Both the position numbers and the translations under genes were made by a program. The notes below the pieces were generated by a model. It had not been told where the DNA came from and did no database searches. It worked only from the letters and a program-made list of their open reading frames with translations. 64,000 bases of DNA from Streptomyces sp. NBC_00878 (GTDB taxonomy: Bacteria; Actinomycetota; Actinomycetes; Streptomycetales; Streptomycetaceae): contig NZ_JAPEOK010000002.1 in assembly GCF_026341515.1 (NCBI RefSeq), positions 186,001 to 250,000 on the forward strand. The letters are read 5' to 3'. Of the stretch, positions 17,418-28,281 are shown one piece after another; the stretch's first letter is position 1, and the number at the start of each line of letters is the position of its first letter.

Positions 17418-18218
17418 CTAGACGCCGACCTCGGCCCCGCCGTCGACCGTAGACGGAGGTGTCGTGATCACTCTCACGCCGGCCTCGTGCAGGGCCGTGC
17501 AGGTCGCATCGACCGCCGACGCGGTGGTGATGAGCACGTCCAGGTCCTCCGGGCCGCAGATCTTCACCATGCCGCTTCCGGGGAACTTGGTCCGGTCGGC
17601 CAGCAGCGCCACCTTGTCGCCGGCGGCGATCATGGCGCGCCTGGCGGGAACCTCGGCGACGGTGGTGTCCATGACCTGGCCGCCGGAGCGTACGCCGCAG
17701 GCGCCCATGAAGGTCCAGTCGGCGTGCACCTGGCGGAGGTTGTCCTCGGCCATGAAGCCGTCCAGCATGCGTGACTCGCGTATGACCATGCCGCCGAGCA
17801 GCATCAGGGCAATGTTCTCCTCCGCGGTGAGTTCTTCGTACACGGCGAGGCTGTTGGTGATCACGGTGAGCCGGCGCCCGTGCAGTCGGCGTGCCAGCCG
17901 GTGGACGGTCGTGCCGCTGTCGAGGATGACCGACTGGCCGTCCTCGATCAGCTCGGCCGCGCGGGCGGCTATCGCGTCCTTCTCGGCCACCTGGACCTCG
18001 GCGGCCTCGTCGAACGGCGCACGGTCCTCCTCGATGACCGCACCGCCGTGCACGCGGCTGAGCAGCCCGTCCCCTTCCAGCTTGAGGAGGTCACGGCGGA
18101 CGGTCGCCGCACTCACGTCCAGTTGCTCGGAGAGGTCGATCACGGAGGCAGTGCCGCCGGAACGCAGGGCCCGCAGGATGAGTTGGTGTCGTTGTTCAGC
18201 CAGCACGCGACGGAACAC
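17418..18218 (-). CDS. DeoR-family transcriptional regulator
   Basis: A 266-residue repressor-type protein. The N-terminal helix-turn-helix is the DeoR signature (LSEQLDVSAATVRRDLLKLE, HGGAV). The C-terminal sugar-phosphate sensor domain has ILDSGTT and VITNSLAVYEEL, as expected for the ribose-5-phosphate-isomerase-like fold. The start is GTG 18218; a second GTG at 18206 is possible. It lies 38 bases after coxE on the same strand, so it may be read through from the cox operon. DeoR proteins usually sense sugar phosphates, so a direct role in CO oxidation is not implied. Confidence 0.85.
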   Translation of the reverse strand: MFRRVLAEQRHQLILRALRSGGTASVIDLSEQLDVSAATVRRDLLKLEGDGLLSRVHGGAVIEEDRAPFDEAAEVQVAEKDAIAARAAELIEDGQSVILDSGTTVHRLARRLHGRRLTVITNSLAVYEELTAEENIALMLLGGMVIRESRMLDGFMAEDNLRQVHADWTFMGACGVRSGGQVMDTTVAEVPARRAMIAAGDKVALLADRTKFPGSGMVKICGPEDLDVLITTASAVDATCTALHEAGVRVITTPPSTVDGGAEVGV

Positions 18219-18256
18219 TACACACCATCACCAGGCGTAATCTGCCTACTTTCCGC

Positions 18257-19516
18257 TCACTTTTGGCCGACGTCGACGCGCTGCCGCACGACCGTCTCGT
18301 TGCCCGCGATCGCCTCCACCACCTCCATGAGAGCCGTGAGGCTGTGGCCGCTGACGAACGCGTCGCAGTACGGGAGCGCGGCGGCCATGCCGCCCGTGCG
18401 AGGGGCGAATCCGGGGGTCGCTCTGCGGGGGTTGACCCAGACGATGCGGTGGGCGAGTCGTGCCAGGCGGGCCATTTCGCGGCCCACGGCGCCGGGGTCC
18501 TCGCCCTCCCAGCCGTCGGAGAAGATCACCACGACGGCGCCGCGGGCCATGCCCCGGCGGCCGAACCGGTTGGTGAACTCGCCCAGCGCGTGGCCGATGC
18601 GGGTTCCGCCCGACCAGTCGGGCGCGGTGGCGCCCGCTCGGCGCAGCGCGGCGTTCACGCCGGACGGACCCGTGTGCCGCAGCACGGGGGTCAGCCGGGT
18701 GAGGCGGGTCGCGAAGACGAACGCCTCGGCCGCCGCACCGGCCGCCGCTCGTGGAAAGAGCCGCAGGTAGGCCCGTGTGTACGGCTCCATGGAACGGGAG
18801 ATGTCGCACAGCAGCACCAGCCGTCGCCGCCGCAGACGGTGGCGGCTGCGCGCCAGCACCACCGCCTCGCCGCCGGTGCGCTGTCCAGCGCGCAACGTAC
18901 GGCGCAGGTCGATGCGGCGGCCCCGATGGTCGGTCTCCTGGCGGCGGCCTCGGCGCATGGGCGCCTTCAGCGTCAACAGGGCCAGGAGGCGGTTGAGTTC
19001 GGCCAGTTCGCCGGGTTCGAGGGCGGCGAAGTCCTTGTGCGCGAGGACTTCGGCCGCACTGCCCGCCGTCGGCAGCTCCTCGGTCCGCCGGTCCTTGTCG
19101 GGGGCCTGGGTACGGTCGCGGTCCGATGCCTGGCCGAAGGCGCCGTGGGGCAGGGGAGCGCGGGTGGGGTCCGGGCCGAGACCGGAGAGCGGCGGGAGCC
19201 GCCCGGGTTCGGGTTCGGCGCCCGGCGCGGGCTCGGACGTGCCATCAGCCCTGCGAACGGCCACCGAGCGTCGCCCGCCCGCGAACACCGCGTCGAAGAC
19301 CCGGTCGAACGGCTCGATCTGCTCGCGATCCGTCACGAACGCCAGCCGTGCCGCCCAGTACAGCCCCGTACGGTCCACCGGCGGCAGCAGACGCAGCGCC
19401 TGAAGGCACCGCACCGACCGCTCCGGGGTCACCGTCACCCCGGCGCGTCGCAGTTCCTCGCCGAGCCGGGCGCCGAACTCGGCCCGGTCGAAGAGCGGAA
19501 CCGCCGCCGCGGTCAC
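18257..19516 (-). CDS. coxE: CoxE-like von Willebrand factor A domain protein
   Basis: A 419-residue protein. The N-terminal half contains the CoxE/YehP-type helical region. The C-terminal half (about 230-410) is a VWA domain with a MIDAS-like LCDISRSM (DxSxS type) and VIFSDGWEG. In carboxidotrophs CoxE works with the AAA ATPase CoxD to mature the CuSMoO2 active site of CO dehydrogenase. The GTG start (19516) overlaps the coxD stop as GTGA. A charged linker (about 100-160) is rich in Asp, Arg and Pro. Confidence 0.88.
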   Translation of the reverse strand: MTAAAVPLFDRAEFGARLGEELRRAGVTVTPERSVRCLQALRLLPPVDRTGLYWAARLAFVTDREQIEPFDRVFDAVFAGGRRSVAVRRADGTSEPAPGAEPEPGRLPPLSGLGPDPTRAPLPHGAFGQASDRDRTQAPDKDRRTEELPTAGSAAEVLAHKDFAALEPGELAELNRLLALLTLKAPMRRGRRQETDHRGRRIDLRRTLRAGQRTGGEAVVLARSRHRLRRRRLVLLCDISRSMEPYTRAYLRLFPRAAAGAAAEAFVFATRLTRLTPVLRHTGPSGVNAALRRAGATAPDWSGGTRIGHALGEFTNRFGRRGMARGAVVVIFSDGWEGEDPGAVGREMARLARLAHRIVWVNPRRATPGFAPRTGGMAAALPYCDAFVSGHSLTALMEVVEAIAGNETVVRQRVDVGQK

Positions 19517-20412
19517 GGCTGCCGGCCCGCGACCAGCCAGTCCAGGCCGCGCTCGCGCACCAGCTCCTGGTCCTCCCGGTACTTCAGCAGGGAGCCGAGC
19601 GTGCGCCCGGCACTGCCGGCGTCGAGACGGGGTACGCCGAGCAGGTTCAGCGCGGAGATCCAGTCGATGGTCTCGGCGACGCCCGGCGCCTTCTGCACCT
19701 CCAGTGCGCGCAGGCGCCGTACCGCCGCCGATACCGCCACCGCCAGCTCCCGTGACGTCCCGGGCACCCGGCGGCGCACGATCTCGACGATCCGTTCCGT
19801 GTCCGGATAGTCGATCCAGTGGTAGAGGCACCGGCGTTTGAGCGCGTCGTGGAGGTCGCGGGTGCGGTTGGAGGTGAGGAGGACGACGGGCGGCACGGTG
19901 GCCCGGACGGTGCCGAGTTCCGGGATGGTCACCGCCGCCTCGGCCAGCACTTCCAGCAGGAACGCCTCGAAGTCGTCGTCCGCGCGGTCGATCTCGTCGA
20001 TGAGCAGCACGGCGGGCGCGGGGCCGGGATGGGTGAGCGCCGCTAGTACGGGCCGCCGCAGCAGGTACTGCTCGCTGAACAGGTCCGCCTCGCCGAGCTG
20101 TTCGTGCCGGGACTCGGCGAGGCGGATGCCGAGCAACTGGCGCGGATAGTTCCACTCGTACAGCGCCTCCGCCGCGTCCAGGCCGTCGTAGCACTGCAGA
20201 CGGATCAGCGGGCTGCCCAGGATCGCGGCCACCGCCTTGGCCGCCTCGGTCTTGCCGACGCCTGCCTCGCCCTCCAGGAGCAGCGGCTGCGGCAGGCGCA
20301 GGGCGAGGAAGAGCGCGGTGGCCAGCCCGTCGTCGGCGAGATACCCCAGCGAGTCCAGCGCGGCCCGCAGACTCTCGACGCCCGGCAGACAGCGCTCGAC
20401 GTACTCGCTCAC
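19513..20412 (-). CDS. coxD: CoxD-like MoxR-family AAA+ ATPase
   Basis: A 299-residue AAA+ protein. It has Walker A GEAGVGKTEAAKA at about 48-60, Walker B VLLIDEIDRAD, sensor 1 LLTSNRTRDL and the arginine finger region DALKRRCLYHW. CoxD from Oligotropha is a MoxR-type chaperone ATPase that inserts sulfur and copper into the CO dehydrogenase cofactor. The GTG start at 20412 overlaps the stop of the preceding XdhC gene, and the coxE start overlaps its own stop. Confidence 0.9.
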   Translation of the reverse strand: MSEYVERCLPGVESLRAALDSLGYLADDGLATALFLALRLPQPLLLEGEAGVGKTEAAKAVAAILGSPLIRLQCYDGLDAAEALYEWNYPRQLLGIRLAESRHEQLGEADLFSEQYLLRRPVLAALTHPGPAPAVLLIDEIDRADDDFEAFLLEVLAEAAVTIPELGTVRATVPPVVLLTSNRTRDLHDALKRRCLYHWIDYPDTERIVEIVRRRVPGTSRELAVAVSAAVRRLRALEVQKAPGVAETIDWISALNLLGVPRLDAGSAGRTLGSLLKYREDQELVRERGLDWLVAGRQP

Positions 20413-21346
20413 GACGCGGCGGCCTCCGCGTAGGGGGCGGGGTCCTGCTCGTACGCCGTACGGCAGCCGGCGCAGCAGAACCAGCGGCGGTCGCCGCCAC
20501 CCGCGTCGGAGTACGGGGTCCCGTCCGCGACGGCGACCGTCATCCCGCACACGGGGTCGGTGGCTGTCCGCACGGCTTCCTCCGCCTCCGCCTTCACCCC
20601 TGCCTTCGCCTCCGCCTCTGCGGAACGGCTGCCCGCCACCTGGATGACCTCCGCCAGGATCGACACCGCGATCTCGCCCGGTGTACGGGCTCCGATCCAC
20701 AGCCCCGCCGGGGTGCGCACGCGGGCGCGCTGCTCGTCGTCGAGGTCCAGCCCCGCCAGCACCGCGGCGCCCCGCCGGGGACTGGCGACCAGGCCGATGT
20801 ACGGCACCCCGGCGCGCACCGCCGCGACGAGTACGGGTTCCTCGTCCCGGCCGTGCGAGGCGATCACCACCGCCAGGGTTCCGGACAGGTCGTCCGCGGT
20901 GATCCCACCGGTCGGTGTGATCTCGTAACCGAGGGTCGGCCCGAAGGCCGTCAGGGCGCGGGCGATGGGGGAGTCACCGACGACCGTGACGCGCGGCACG
21001 GGCCGCAGCGGTTCCAGGAAGATCTCCAACTCACCGCCGGACAGGCAGGGGTTGGCGACACTGACCATGCCCTCCTCCCGCACGCCCGCCGCCGTCTCCT
21101 CGGGCGAGATGCGCAGCAACAGGGACTCGCCGCTGCGCAGGGTCCGTAGCGCCTGGGCCCGGACCGTGGCCTCGGCGCAGACACCGCCGACGAAACCCTC
21201 GATCCGGCCGTCCGCGAGGACCAGCGCGGTGTCGCCCGGGCGCGCGCTCGCCGGACGACGGGCGCGCACCACGGTGGCCTTCACGAACGGCTCGTGGCGT
21301 CCGGTCAGTTCGGCCATGCGTGCCTCAAGTGGGGGTGCGGCAGGGC

Positions 21347-21350
<4 letters not shown>
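20409..21350 (-). CDS. XdhC/CoxF-like protein with C-terminal YHS domain
   Basis: A 313-residue protein. The N-terminal XdhC_CoxI domain (about 12-80) has ATVVRARRPASARPGD and the family Cys in GGVCAEATV. A Rossmann-like XdhC_C domain follows (VTVVGDSPIARAL, VVIASHGRDEEPVL). After an Ala/Glu/Lys linker (about 245-262), residues 265-305 form a YHS domain (DPVCGMTV, FCCAGCR) with metal-type cysteines. XdhC proteins bind molybdenum cofactor and protect or insert it. The ATG at 21350 overlaps the coxL stop. Confidence 0.87.
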
Positions 21351-23718
<2,368 letters not shown>

Positions 23719-23722
<4 letters not shown>

Positions 23723-24201
23723 GTCTGACTCCCCGCGGCCTCCTGGCCGTTCCTCGCCGCCCACTGGATGGACTTGACGATGTTCAGATAGCCGGTGCAC
23801 CGGCACAGCTGGCCGGAGATGGCCTCCCGGATCTCCTGCTCGGACGGATCCGGGTTGCGGTCCAGGAGCGCCCGGCCGGTGAGCATCATGCCCGGGGTGC
23901 AGAACCCGCACTGCAAGCCGTGCTGTTCGATGAATCCCTGCTGTACGGGGTCGAGTTCGGCGCCGTCCGCCAGGTCCTCGACCGTACGGATCTCATGACC
24001 GGCCGCCATGACCGCCAGGACCGTACAGCTCTTGACCGGCTCGCCGTCCATCAGGACCACGCACGTACCGCAGTTGCTGGTGTCGCAGCCCCAGTGGGTG
24101 CCGGTCAGTTCCAGGTCGTCACGGAGGAAGCGCACGAGCAGATGCCGGGGCTCGACCTCCCGGGTGTGGTCGTCGCCGTTGACGTTGACGGTGATCCGCA
24201 T
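23719..24201 (-). CDS. coxS: CO dehydrogenase small subunit, [2Fe-2S]
   Basis: A 160-residue iron-sulfur subunit. The plant-type ferredoxin cluster ligands are in CDTSNCGTCVVLMDG, with a further Cys in KSCTVLA. The second, helical-domain cluster ligands are in QCGFCTPGM and CRCTGY. It carries electrons from the molybdenum centre of CoxL to the FAD of CoxM. ATG 24201 lies five bases after the coxM stop. Confidence 0.95.
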
Positions 24202-24206
24202 GAGTC

Positions 24207-25100
24207 TCACGTCTCCCTTGCCGTGGACCCGGTGGGCCGCCCGGCCCGGGCGACTGCCCGCCGCAGCGCCCGCCGGGTGAGTTCGCCGGCCAGATGCCGC
24301 TTGTACTCGGCGCTGCCCCGGCCGTCCGTCACCGGCGAACAGCTCTCGGACGCCACCCGGGCCGCCTCCTCGTACAGCGCCTCGGACGGTTCGCTGCCGT
24401 TCAGCAGCGTCTGGACCGCGTGGAGGTTCAGCGCCCCGGCGCCGACCGCCGCCAGGCCCACGCCCGCGTCGGCGATCCGCCCCTCGCGCAGGGTCAGGGC
24501 CACCCCCGCCGCGGCGACGGCCCAGTCCCCGGCCTTGCGCTCGACCTTCTCGTACGCGCTGCCCGCACCCGGCAGGACCGGCAGCCGCACCTCGACCAGC
24601 ATCTCGCCGACGCCCACGGCCGTTTCGTACGGTCCTTGGTGGAAGTCGGCCATGGAGACGATGCGTTCGCCGCCCGCCCCACGGATGACGGCGCGGGCGT
24701 GCAGCGCGCCGCACACCGCGGAGAGGTCCTCCGACGGATCGGCCTGGCAGAGGGAGCCGCCGATCGTGCCCCGGTTGCGGACCGGCGGGTCGGCGATGAC
24801 CTTCTCCGCGTCGTGGACGAGGGGAAAGTACCGGCCGACCAACTCCGACTCCAACAGCGTGCGGTGCCGGGTGAGGGCGCCGACGCGCAGCTCGTCGCCG
24901 ACCAGGACGATGTGGTCCAGTTCGTGCAGGTCGTTGATGTCGACGAGGACCTCGGGGGCCGCCAGGCGCAGCTTCATCATCGGCAGCAGACTGTGTCCGC
25001 CGGCCACGACCCGCGCCTCCTCGCCGTAGCGCCGCAGCAGTTCCAGCGCCTCGTCCACACTCTGGGCGCGCTGGTAGTCGAACGAAGCGGGTACCTGCAC
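24207..25100 (-). CDS. coxM: CO dehydrogenase medium subunit, FAD-binding
   Basis: A 297-residue flavoprotein subunit. FAD-binding motifs are visible at VVAGGHSLLPMMKLR (family AGGHSLLP) and VRNRGTIGGSLCQADP (family TIGG), with the CO_deh_flav_C domain after about residue 175. GTG 25100 is chosen: GGGAGGGAG stands just upstream and homologs begin near here; the open frame extends further but is not coding-like. It is the first gene of the coxMSL-xdhC-coxD-coxE operon and is divergent from the LysR gene. Confidence 0.93.
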   Translation of the reverse strand: MQVPASFDYQRAQSVDEALELLRRYGEEARVVAGGHSLLPMMKLRLAAPEVLVDINDLHELDHIVLVGDELRVGALTRHRTLLESELVGRYFPLVHDAEKVIADPPVRNRGTIGGSLCQADPSEDLSAVCGALHARAVIRGAGGERIVSMADFHQGPYETAVGVGEMLVEVRLPVLPGAGSAYEKVERKAGDWAVAAAGVALTLREGRIADAGVGLAAVGAGALNLHAVQTLLNGSEPSEALYEEAARVASESCSPVTDGRGSAEYKRHLAGELTRRALRRAVARAGRPTGSTARET

Positions 25101-25241
25101 GGCACGCTCCCTCCCGGACAGGCCGCCCGGCACGCGGGTGTGACGCACCGCGCTCGGGAGCCGTCCGTCGATTGAGGACCTGGCCGGTTTCCGGTGGTCC
25201 GGGGGAACAATTGCGCGCAGGAAGGGGGCGGTCAACGGCGA

Positions 25242-25261
25242 CTGAAGCGAATGCTTAAGAC
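25242..25261 (-). promoter_or_regulatory. Putative cox regulator binding site (coxM/LysR intergenic)
   Basis: Read on the plus strand it is CTGAAG (25242-25247), six bases, CTTAAG (25254-25259). Read toward coxM it gives GTCTTAAGCA, a 10-mer repeated exactly before coxG. It is the likely target of the adjacent LysR protein. Confidence 0.6.
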
Positions 25262-25305
25262 ACCTGGGTACCGGAGGGGGTCCTACCGGTAGAACAGCCG
25301 TTGTA

Positions 25306-26274
25306 ATGGCGGACATGACGCTGACTCAGCTCCGCGCATTCGTCACGGTGGCCCGTCTGGGCTCGGTCAAGGGCGCCGCGGAGTCGCTCGGCGTCACCGA
25401 GGCGGCGGTCTCCGGTGCGGTCGGCGCGCTCCGCCGTGAACTCGGTGACCTGCTGTTCATCCGGGCCGCCGGCGGGATCAGTCTCACCCCGGGCGGCAGA
25501 CGCCTCGCCGCCGGAGCCGCCGAGATCGTCGGCCTCGCCGAGGAGACCCGCCACCGGGTCCGCCAGGCCAGCTCGGGCACCGCCCAACTGCGGGTGGCGG
25601 CCACCGAAGCCGGGGCCGAACAGGTCCTCCCCGCGCTGCTCGCGGCCTTCGGGCGGCGACAGCCCGACCTGGACGCCGACACCCTCGCCGTACCGGTGGC
25701 GGTCTTCGGCGAGTTGCTCCGCGACCGCCGTGCCGATGTCGCGATCGGCCCGGCACCGCGCCCGGAACCGGGCGTCGAGTCGATCCCCTTCCTGCGCTTC
25801 CGACTCGTCGTCGTCGCGGCGCCGGACCACCCGCTCAGGCACCGGCAGCGACTGGCCCCCGCCCAACTGGCCCACGAGCCATGGCTGCTGGGCCCTGCCG
25901 GACTGGACCCGGACACCCTGTCCGGCGCCTTCCTCGCCCACGTCGGAGTCGAAGCCGCGAAGGCCAAGGCCTTCACCAGCGTCACGGCTTCCCTCAACGC
26001 GGTGGCCGGCGGGGCCGGACTGTCCATCGCCTTCCACCACGTCGTACGCGACGAACTGCGGCGCGGGTCACTGGCCGTGCTCGACGTGTGCGGCGCCCGG
26101 CTCACCGGCCTGCTGTACGCGAGCGCGCTCACCGGCGAACGGCGCTCGACGACCGCCGCCGCGCTGTGCCGCTTCGTCACGACACCGGCCGCGACGCAGG
26201 CGGTGCTGACCCGCTCCAAGGGCGTTCCGATGAACGAGTTCCGACCACCGGTCCACGTCACGATCTGGAGCTGA
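25306..26274 (+). CDS. LysR-family transcriptional regulator of the cox locus
   Basis: A 322-residue regulator. The N-terminal winged helix-turn-helix shows LTQLRAFVTVARLGSVKGAAESLGVTE-type LysR sequence. A periplasmic-binding-protein-like effector domain follows (about 90-300). The start is ATG 25306; ATG 25315 (MTLTQLRAF) is equally typical. Position between the divergent coxMSL operon and coxG, as in other carboxidotrophic actinobacteria, makes it the probable cox regulator. The effector is unknown. Confidence 0.87.
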   Translation: MADMTLTQLRAFVTVARLGSVKGAAESLGVTEAAVSGAVGALRRELGDLLFIRAAGGISLTPGGRRLAAGAAEIVGLAEETRHRVRQASSGTAQLRVAATEAGAEQVLPALLAAFGRRQPDLDADTLAVPVAVFGELLRDRRADVAIGPAPRPEPGVESIPFLRFRLVVVAAPDHPLRHRQRLAPAQLAHEPWLLGPAGLDPDTLSGAFLAHVGVEAAKAKAFTSVTASLNAVAGGAGLSIAFHHVVRDELRRGSLAVLDVCGARLTGLLYASALTGERRSTTAAALCRFVTTPAATQAVLTRSKGVPMNEFRPPVHVTIWS

Positions 26275-26325
26275 CGGGTTCGCGGCGGGCGGTCGAACCA
26301 TGGGTTCCAGCCTCCCGCGCACGGC

Positions 26326-26345
26326 GTCTTAAGCAAACCCTGAAG
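26326..26345 (+). promoter_or_regulatory. Putative cox regulator binding site (before coxG)
   Basis: CTTAAG (26328-26333), six bases, CTGAAG (26340-26345), preceded by GT to give GTCTTAAGCA. The half-site spacing is identical to the element before coxM. It lies 45-64 bases upstream of the coxG start, a usual promoter-operator position. Confidence 0.6.
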
Positions 26346-26389
26346 AGCGGATTGACGGCCCGACAGCCCGCGCCCATCGTGTGTCCGTC

Positions 26390-27274
26390 ATGGATTTCAC
26401 CAACGAGTTCCGAGTGAACCTGCCGCCCGACCAGGCCTGGTCGCTGCTGACCGACGTGGAGCGGATCGCTCCCTGTATGCCCGGCGCCCAGCTCACCGGC
26501 GTGGACGGCGACACCTACAACGGCGTCGTCAAGGTCAAGGTCGGCCCCATGACCGTCCAGTACAAGGGCGTCGTCTCCTTCGAGGAGAAGGACGACGAAG
26601 CGCGTACGGCGGTACTCCACGCGCGCGGCCGTGACACCCGCGGCCAGGGAAACGCCGACGCCCTTGTCACCGCCCGACTCGTCCAGGACGGCGACGGAAC
26701 GCGGGTGACGGTGGACACGCACCTCACCATCACGGGCCGGATCGCCCAGTTCGGCAGAGGCGTGATCGAGGAGGTCAGCGGGAAATTGCTGACCCAGTTC
26801 GTCGACAACCTGGAGGGACAACTCGCGACGGAGCGGCGACAGGAGCAGGGGCAGGAGCAGGAGCAGGAGCAGGAGCAGGGGCAGGGGCAGGACCAGGCGA
26901 AGGAATCGGTCGCGCCGACGGCGGAAGCCGTGACCGGATCGAGTGCGACGGCGGAAACCGCTGCCGCCGGAGGGGGCACGGCGGAATCCGCTCCCGCCGG
27001 AGGGACCACGGAGGCGAGCACCCCTGCCGCCGAGGCCGCGAGGAAGACCGCTCCGGCCACCCCCGCCCCTACCCCTACCCCCATCCTCGCCCCCGCCTCG
27101 AACGGCGTCCGCCCCGCGGCGGTGCCCGCCGCCTCCCGCACACCGGCCGCTGCCGCACCGCAGCCGCTGGACCTGATGAGCGTCGCGCGCGGCGCCGTGC
27201 TCAAGCGCGCTCTTCCGGCGGTGATCGTTCTCGCCGTGGTCGTGGTCATTCTCGTCGTCTGGCTCACGCGATGA
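26390..27274 (+). CDS. coxG: CoxG-like SRPBCC protein with C-terminal membrane anchor
   Basis: A 294-residue protein. Residues 1-145 form the CoxG/SRPBCC ligand-binding fold (FTNEFRVNLPPDQAW, LTDVERIAPCMPGAQL, ISGRIAQFGRG-like sequence near 122). A long low-complexity linker follows: a Gln-Glu repeat (about 152-166), then Ala/Thr/Pro-rich sequence. A transmembrane helix (about 272-291) ends the chain. CoxG anchors CO dehydrogenase to the inner face of the membrane in Oligotropha. ATG 26390 begins the conserved fold; GTG 26381 would add three residues. Confidence 0.9.
   Translation: MDFTNEFRVNLPPDQAWSLLTDVERIAPCMPGAQLTGVDGDTYNGVVKVKVGPMTVQYKGVVSFEEKDDEARTAVLHARGRDTRGQGNADALVTARLVQDGDGTRVTVDTHLTITGRIAQFGRGVIEEVSGKLLTQFVDNLEGQLATERRQEQGQEQEQEQEQGQGQDQAKESVAPTAEAVTGSSATAETAAAGGGTAESAPAGGTTEASTPAAEAARKTAPATPAPTPTPILAPASNGVRPAAVPAASRTPAAAAPQPLDLMSVARGAVLKRALPAVIVLAVVVVILVVWLTR
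26840..26900 (+). repeat. CAGGAG/CAGGGG hexamer repeat inside coxG
   Basis: About nine imperfect hexamers encode alternating Gln and Glu/Gly in the linker between the CoxG fold and its membrane anchor. Confidence 0.75.
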
Positions 27275-27281
27275 TGGGGGC

Positions 27282-27815
27282 ATGACCGAAATCCGTACCC
27301 CCCGTCTCCTGCTGCGCCGCTGGCAGGACGACGACCTCGTACCCCTCTCCGAGATCCACGCCGACCCGACGGTGATGCAATGGATCGGCGACGGTACGCC
27401 CCGCTCCCTGGAACAGACCGCCGAGGACATCGAGGCGTGGGAGGAGGAGTGGGACGAGGAGGGCTTCGGGATCTTCGCCGTCGAACTCCTCGGATCGGGC
27501 GAACTGGCGGGGGCGGTCGGCCTGTACGTTCCTGATTCCCCGGCCGTGGTCGCGGGGCAGGTGGCGATCGCCTGGCGGCTCGCGCGGGTCTTCTGGGGGC
27601 AGGGCTATGCCTCTGAGGCGGCCCACGCCACACTTGAATTCGCCCTGCAGGACCGTGGCATCGACCGGATCGTGGCCGTGTGCCGCACGGCCGACACCGG
27701 GTCGTTGAACGTGCTGGACAAGCTCGGTATGCACGCGGAAGGCGGGGCACAGGACCTGGTTCACGGAAACGACGTGCAGGTGTACGGGATCGACCTGACG
27801 GAGTTCGAGGGCTGA
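27282..27815 (+). CDS. GNAT-family N-acetyltransferase (RimJ/RimL type)
   Basis: A 177-residue acetyltransferase. It begins TPRLLLRRWQDDDL, the standard RimJ/RimL opening. The acetyl-CoA loop region WRLARVFWGQGYASEA and the C-terminal motif DTGSLNVLDKLGM are also present. The target amine or protein is unknown. The ATG at 27282 is seven bases after the coxG stop, so it may share that transcript, although there is no functional link to CO oxidation. Confidence 0.87.
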   Translation: MTEIRTPRLLLRRWQDDDLVPLSEIHADPTVMQWIGDGTPRSLEQTAEDIEAWEEEWDEEGFGIFAVELLGSGELAGAVGLYVPDSPAVVAGQVAIAWRLARVFWGQGYASEAAHATLEFALQDRGIDRIVAVCRTADTGSLNVLDKLGMHAEGGAQDLVHGNDVQVYGIDLTEFEG

Positions 27816-28047
27816 CGAACTCGTCGGCGGTGGGCCGCAGGACCGGGCGGCCGACTTCTCGTCGTACACGCTGATCTTTCGTCTGGAACCCATGGGTCCG
27901 GGCCGGTCACGGTTGACCGCCGAGACCCGGGCCAGGTTCCCCGGCCCGGCCGGCGGCCTCTACCGGTGGCTCGTCCTCGGGACCGGCGGGCACGCGGTGG
28001 GCGTGCGGCGGCTGCTCTCGGCAGTTCGCCACCGGGCCGAGTCCTGA
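27811..28047 (+). pseudogene. C-terminal remnant of a DUF2867/SRPBCC-like gene
   Basis: A plus-strand frame without a start codon runs to TGA 28045-28047 and is clearly coding-like. It reads SSYTLIFRLEP, then TRARFPGPAGGLYRWLVLG, then GVRRLLSAV. This pattern resembles the C-terminal part of DUF2867/SRPBCC-type proteins (RxxAxTxxxFPG...LYRxLVxGxxGH). About the first half is missing; the frame opens at the end of the GNAT gene. Family assignment is from memory of the pattern only. Confidence 0.55.
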
Positions 28048-28095
28048 GGCCTGTCGGCTACGGGCGCGGACCGGACCGGCGGTCACGGGCTCAGG

Positions 28096-28281
28096 TTCAG
28101 CGATCCTCGCCGCGTCGAGCTCGGCGGCGCTCGCCGCGCCGGGGGCGGGCAGGTGTGTGCCGAAGGCGAGTGCGGCTGCCGCCGCGGAGACGGTGAGGAA
28201 ACGGCGGCGCGCGACGTGGCGCGCGGCGGCCCGCAGTTCCGGGGAGTGCCGCGACGACGGTCTCTGGCGGCCTGGGGGCAT
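28096..28281 (-). pseudogene. N-terminal remnant of a phoD alkaline phosphatase gene
   Basis: The ATG at 28281 starts a Tat signal peptide (ELRAAARHVARRRFLTVS, then an alanine-rich core) followed by AAELDAARIAE. This closely matches the start of Streptomyces PhoD phosphatases, which continue with DPFTLGVASGDP. Here that continuation is lost after about residue 62: the frame stays open to 27907 only by running antisense through the neighbouring remnant. The phosphodiesterase domain is absent. Confidence 0.6.

Noticed and set aside
27907..28281. The 124-codon minus-strand frame as an intact small secreted protein
   Set aside because: After about residue 62 it runs antisense to another remnant and loses any PhoD pattern, so it is treated as a truncated phoD.
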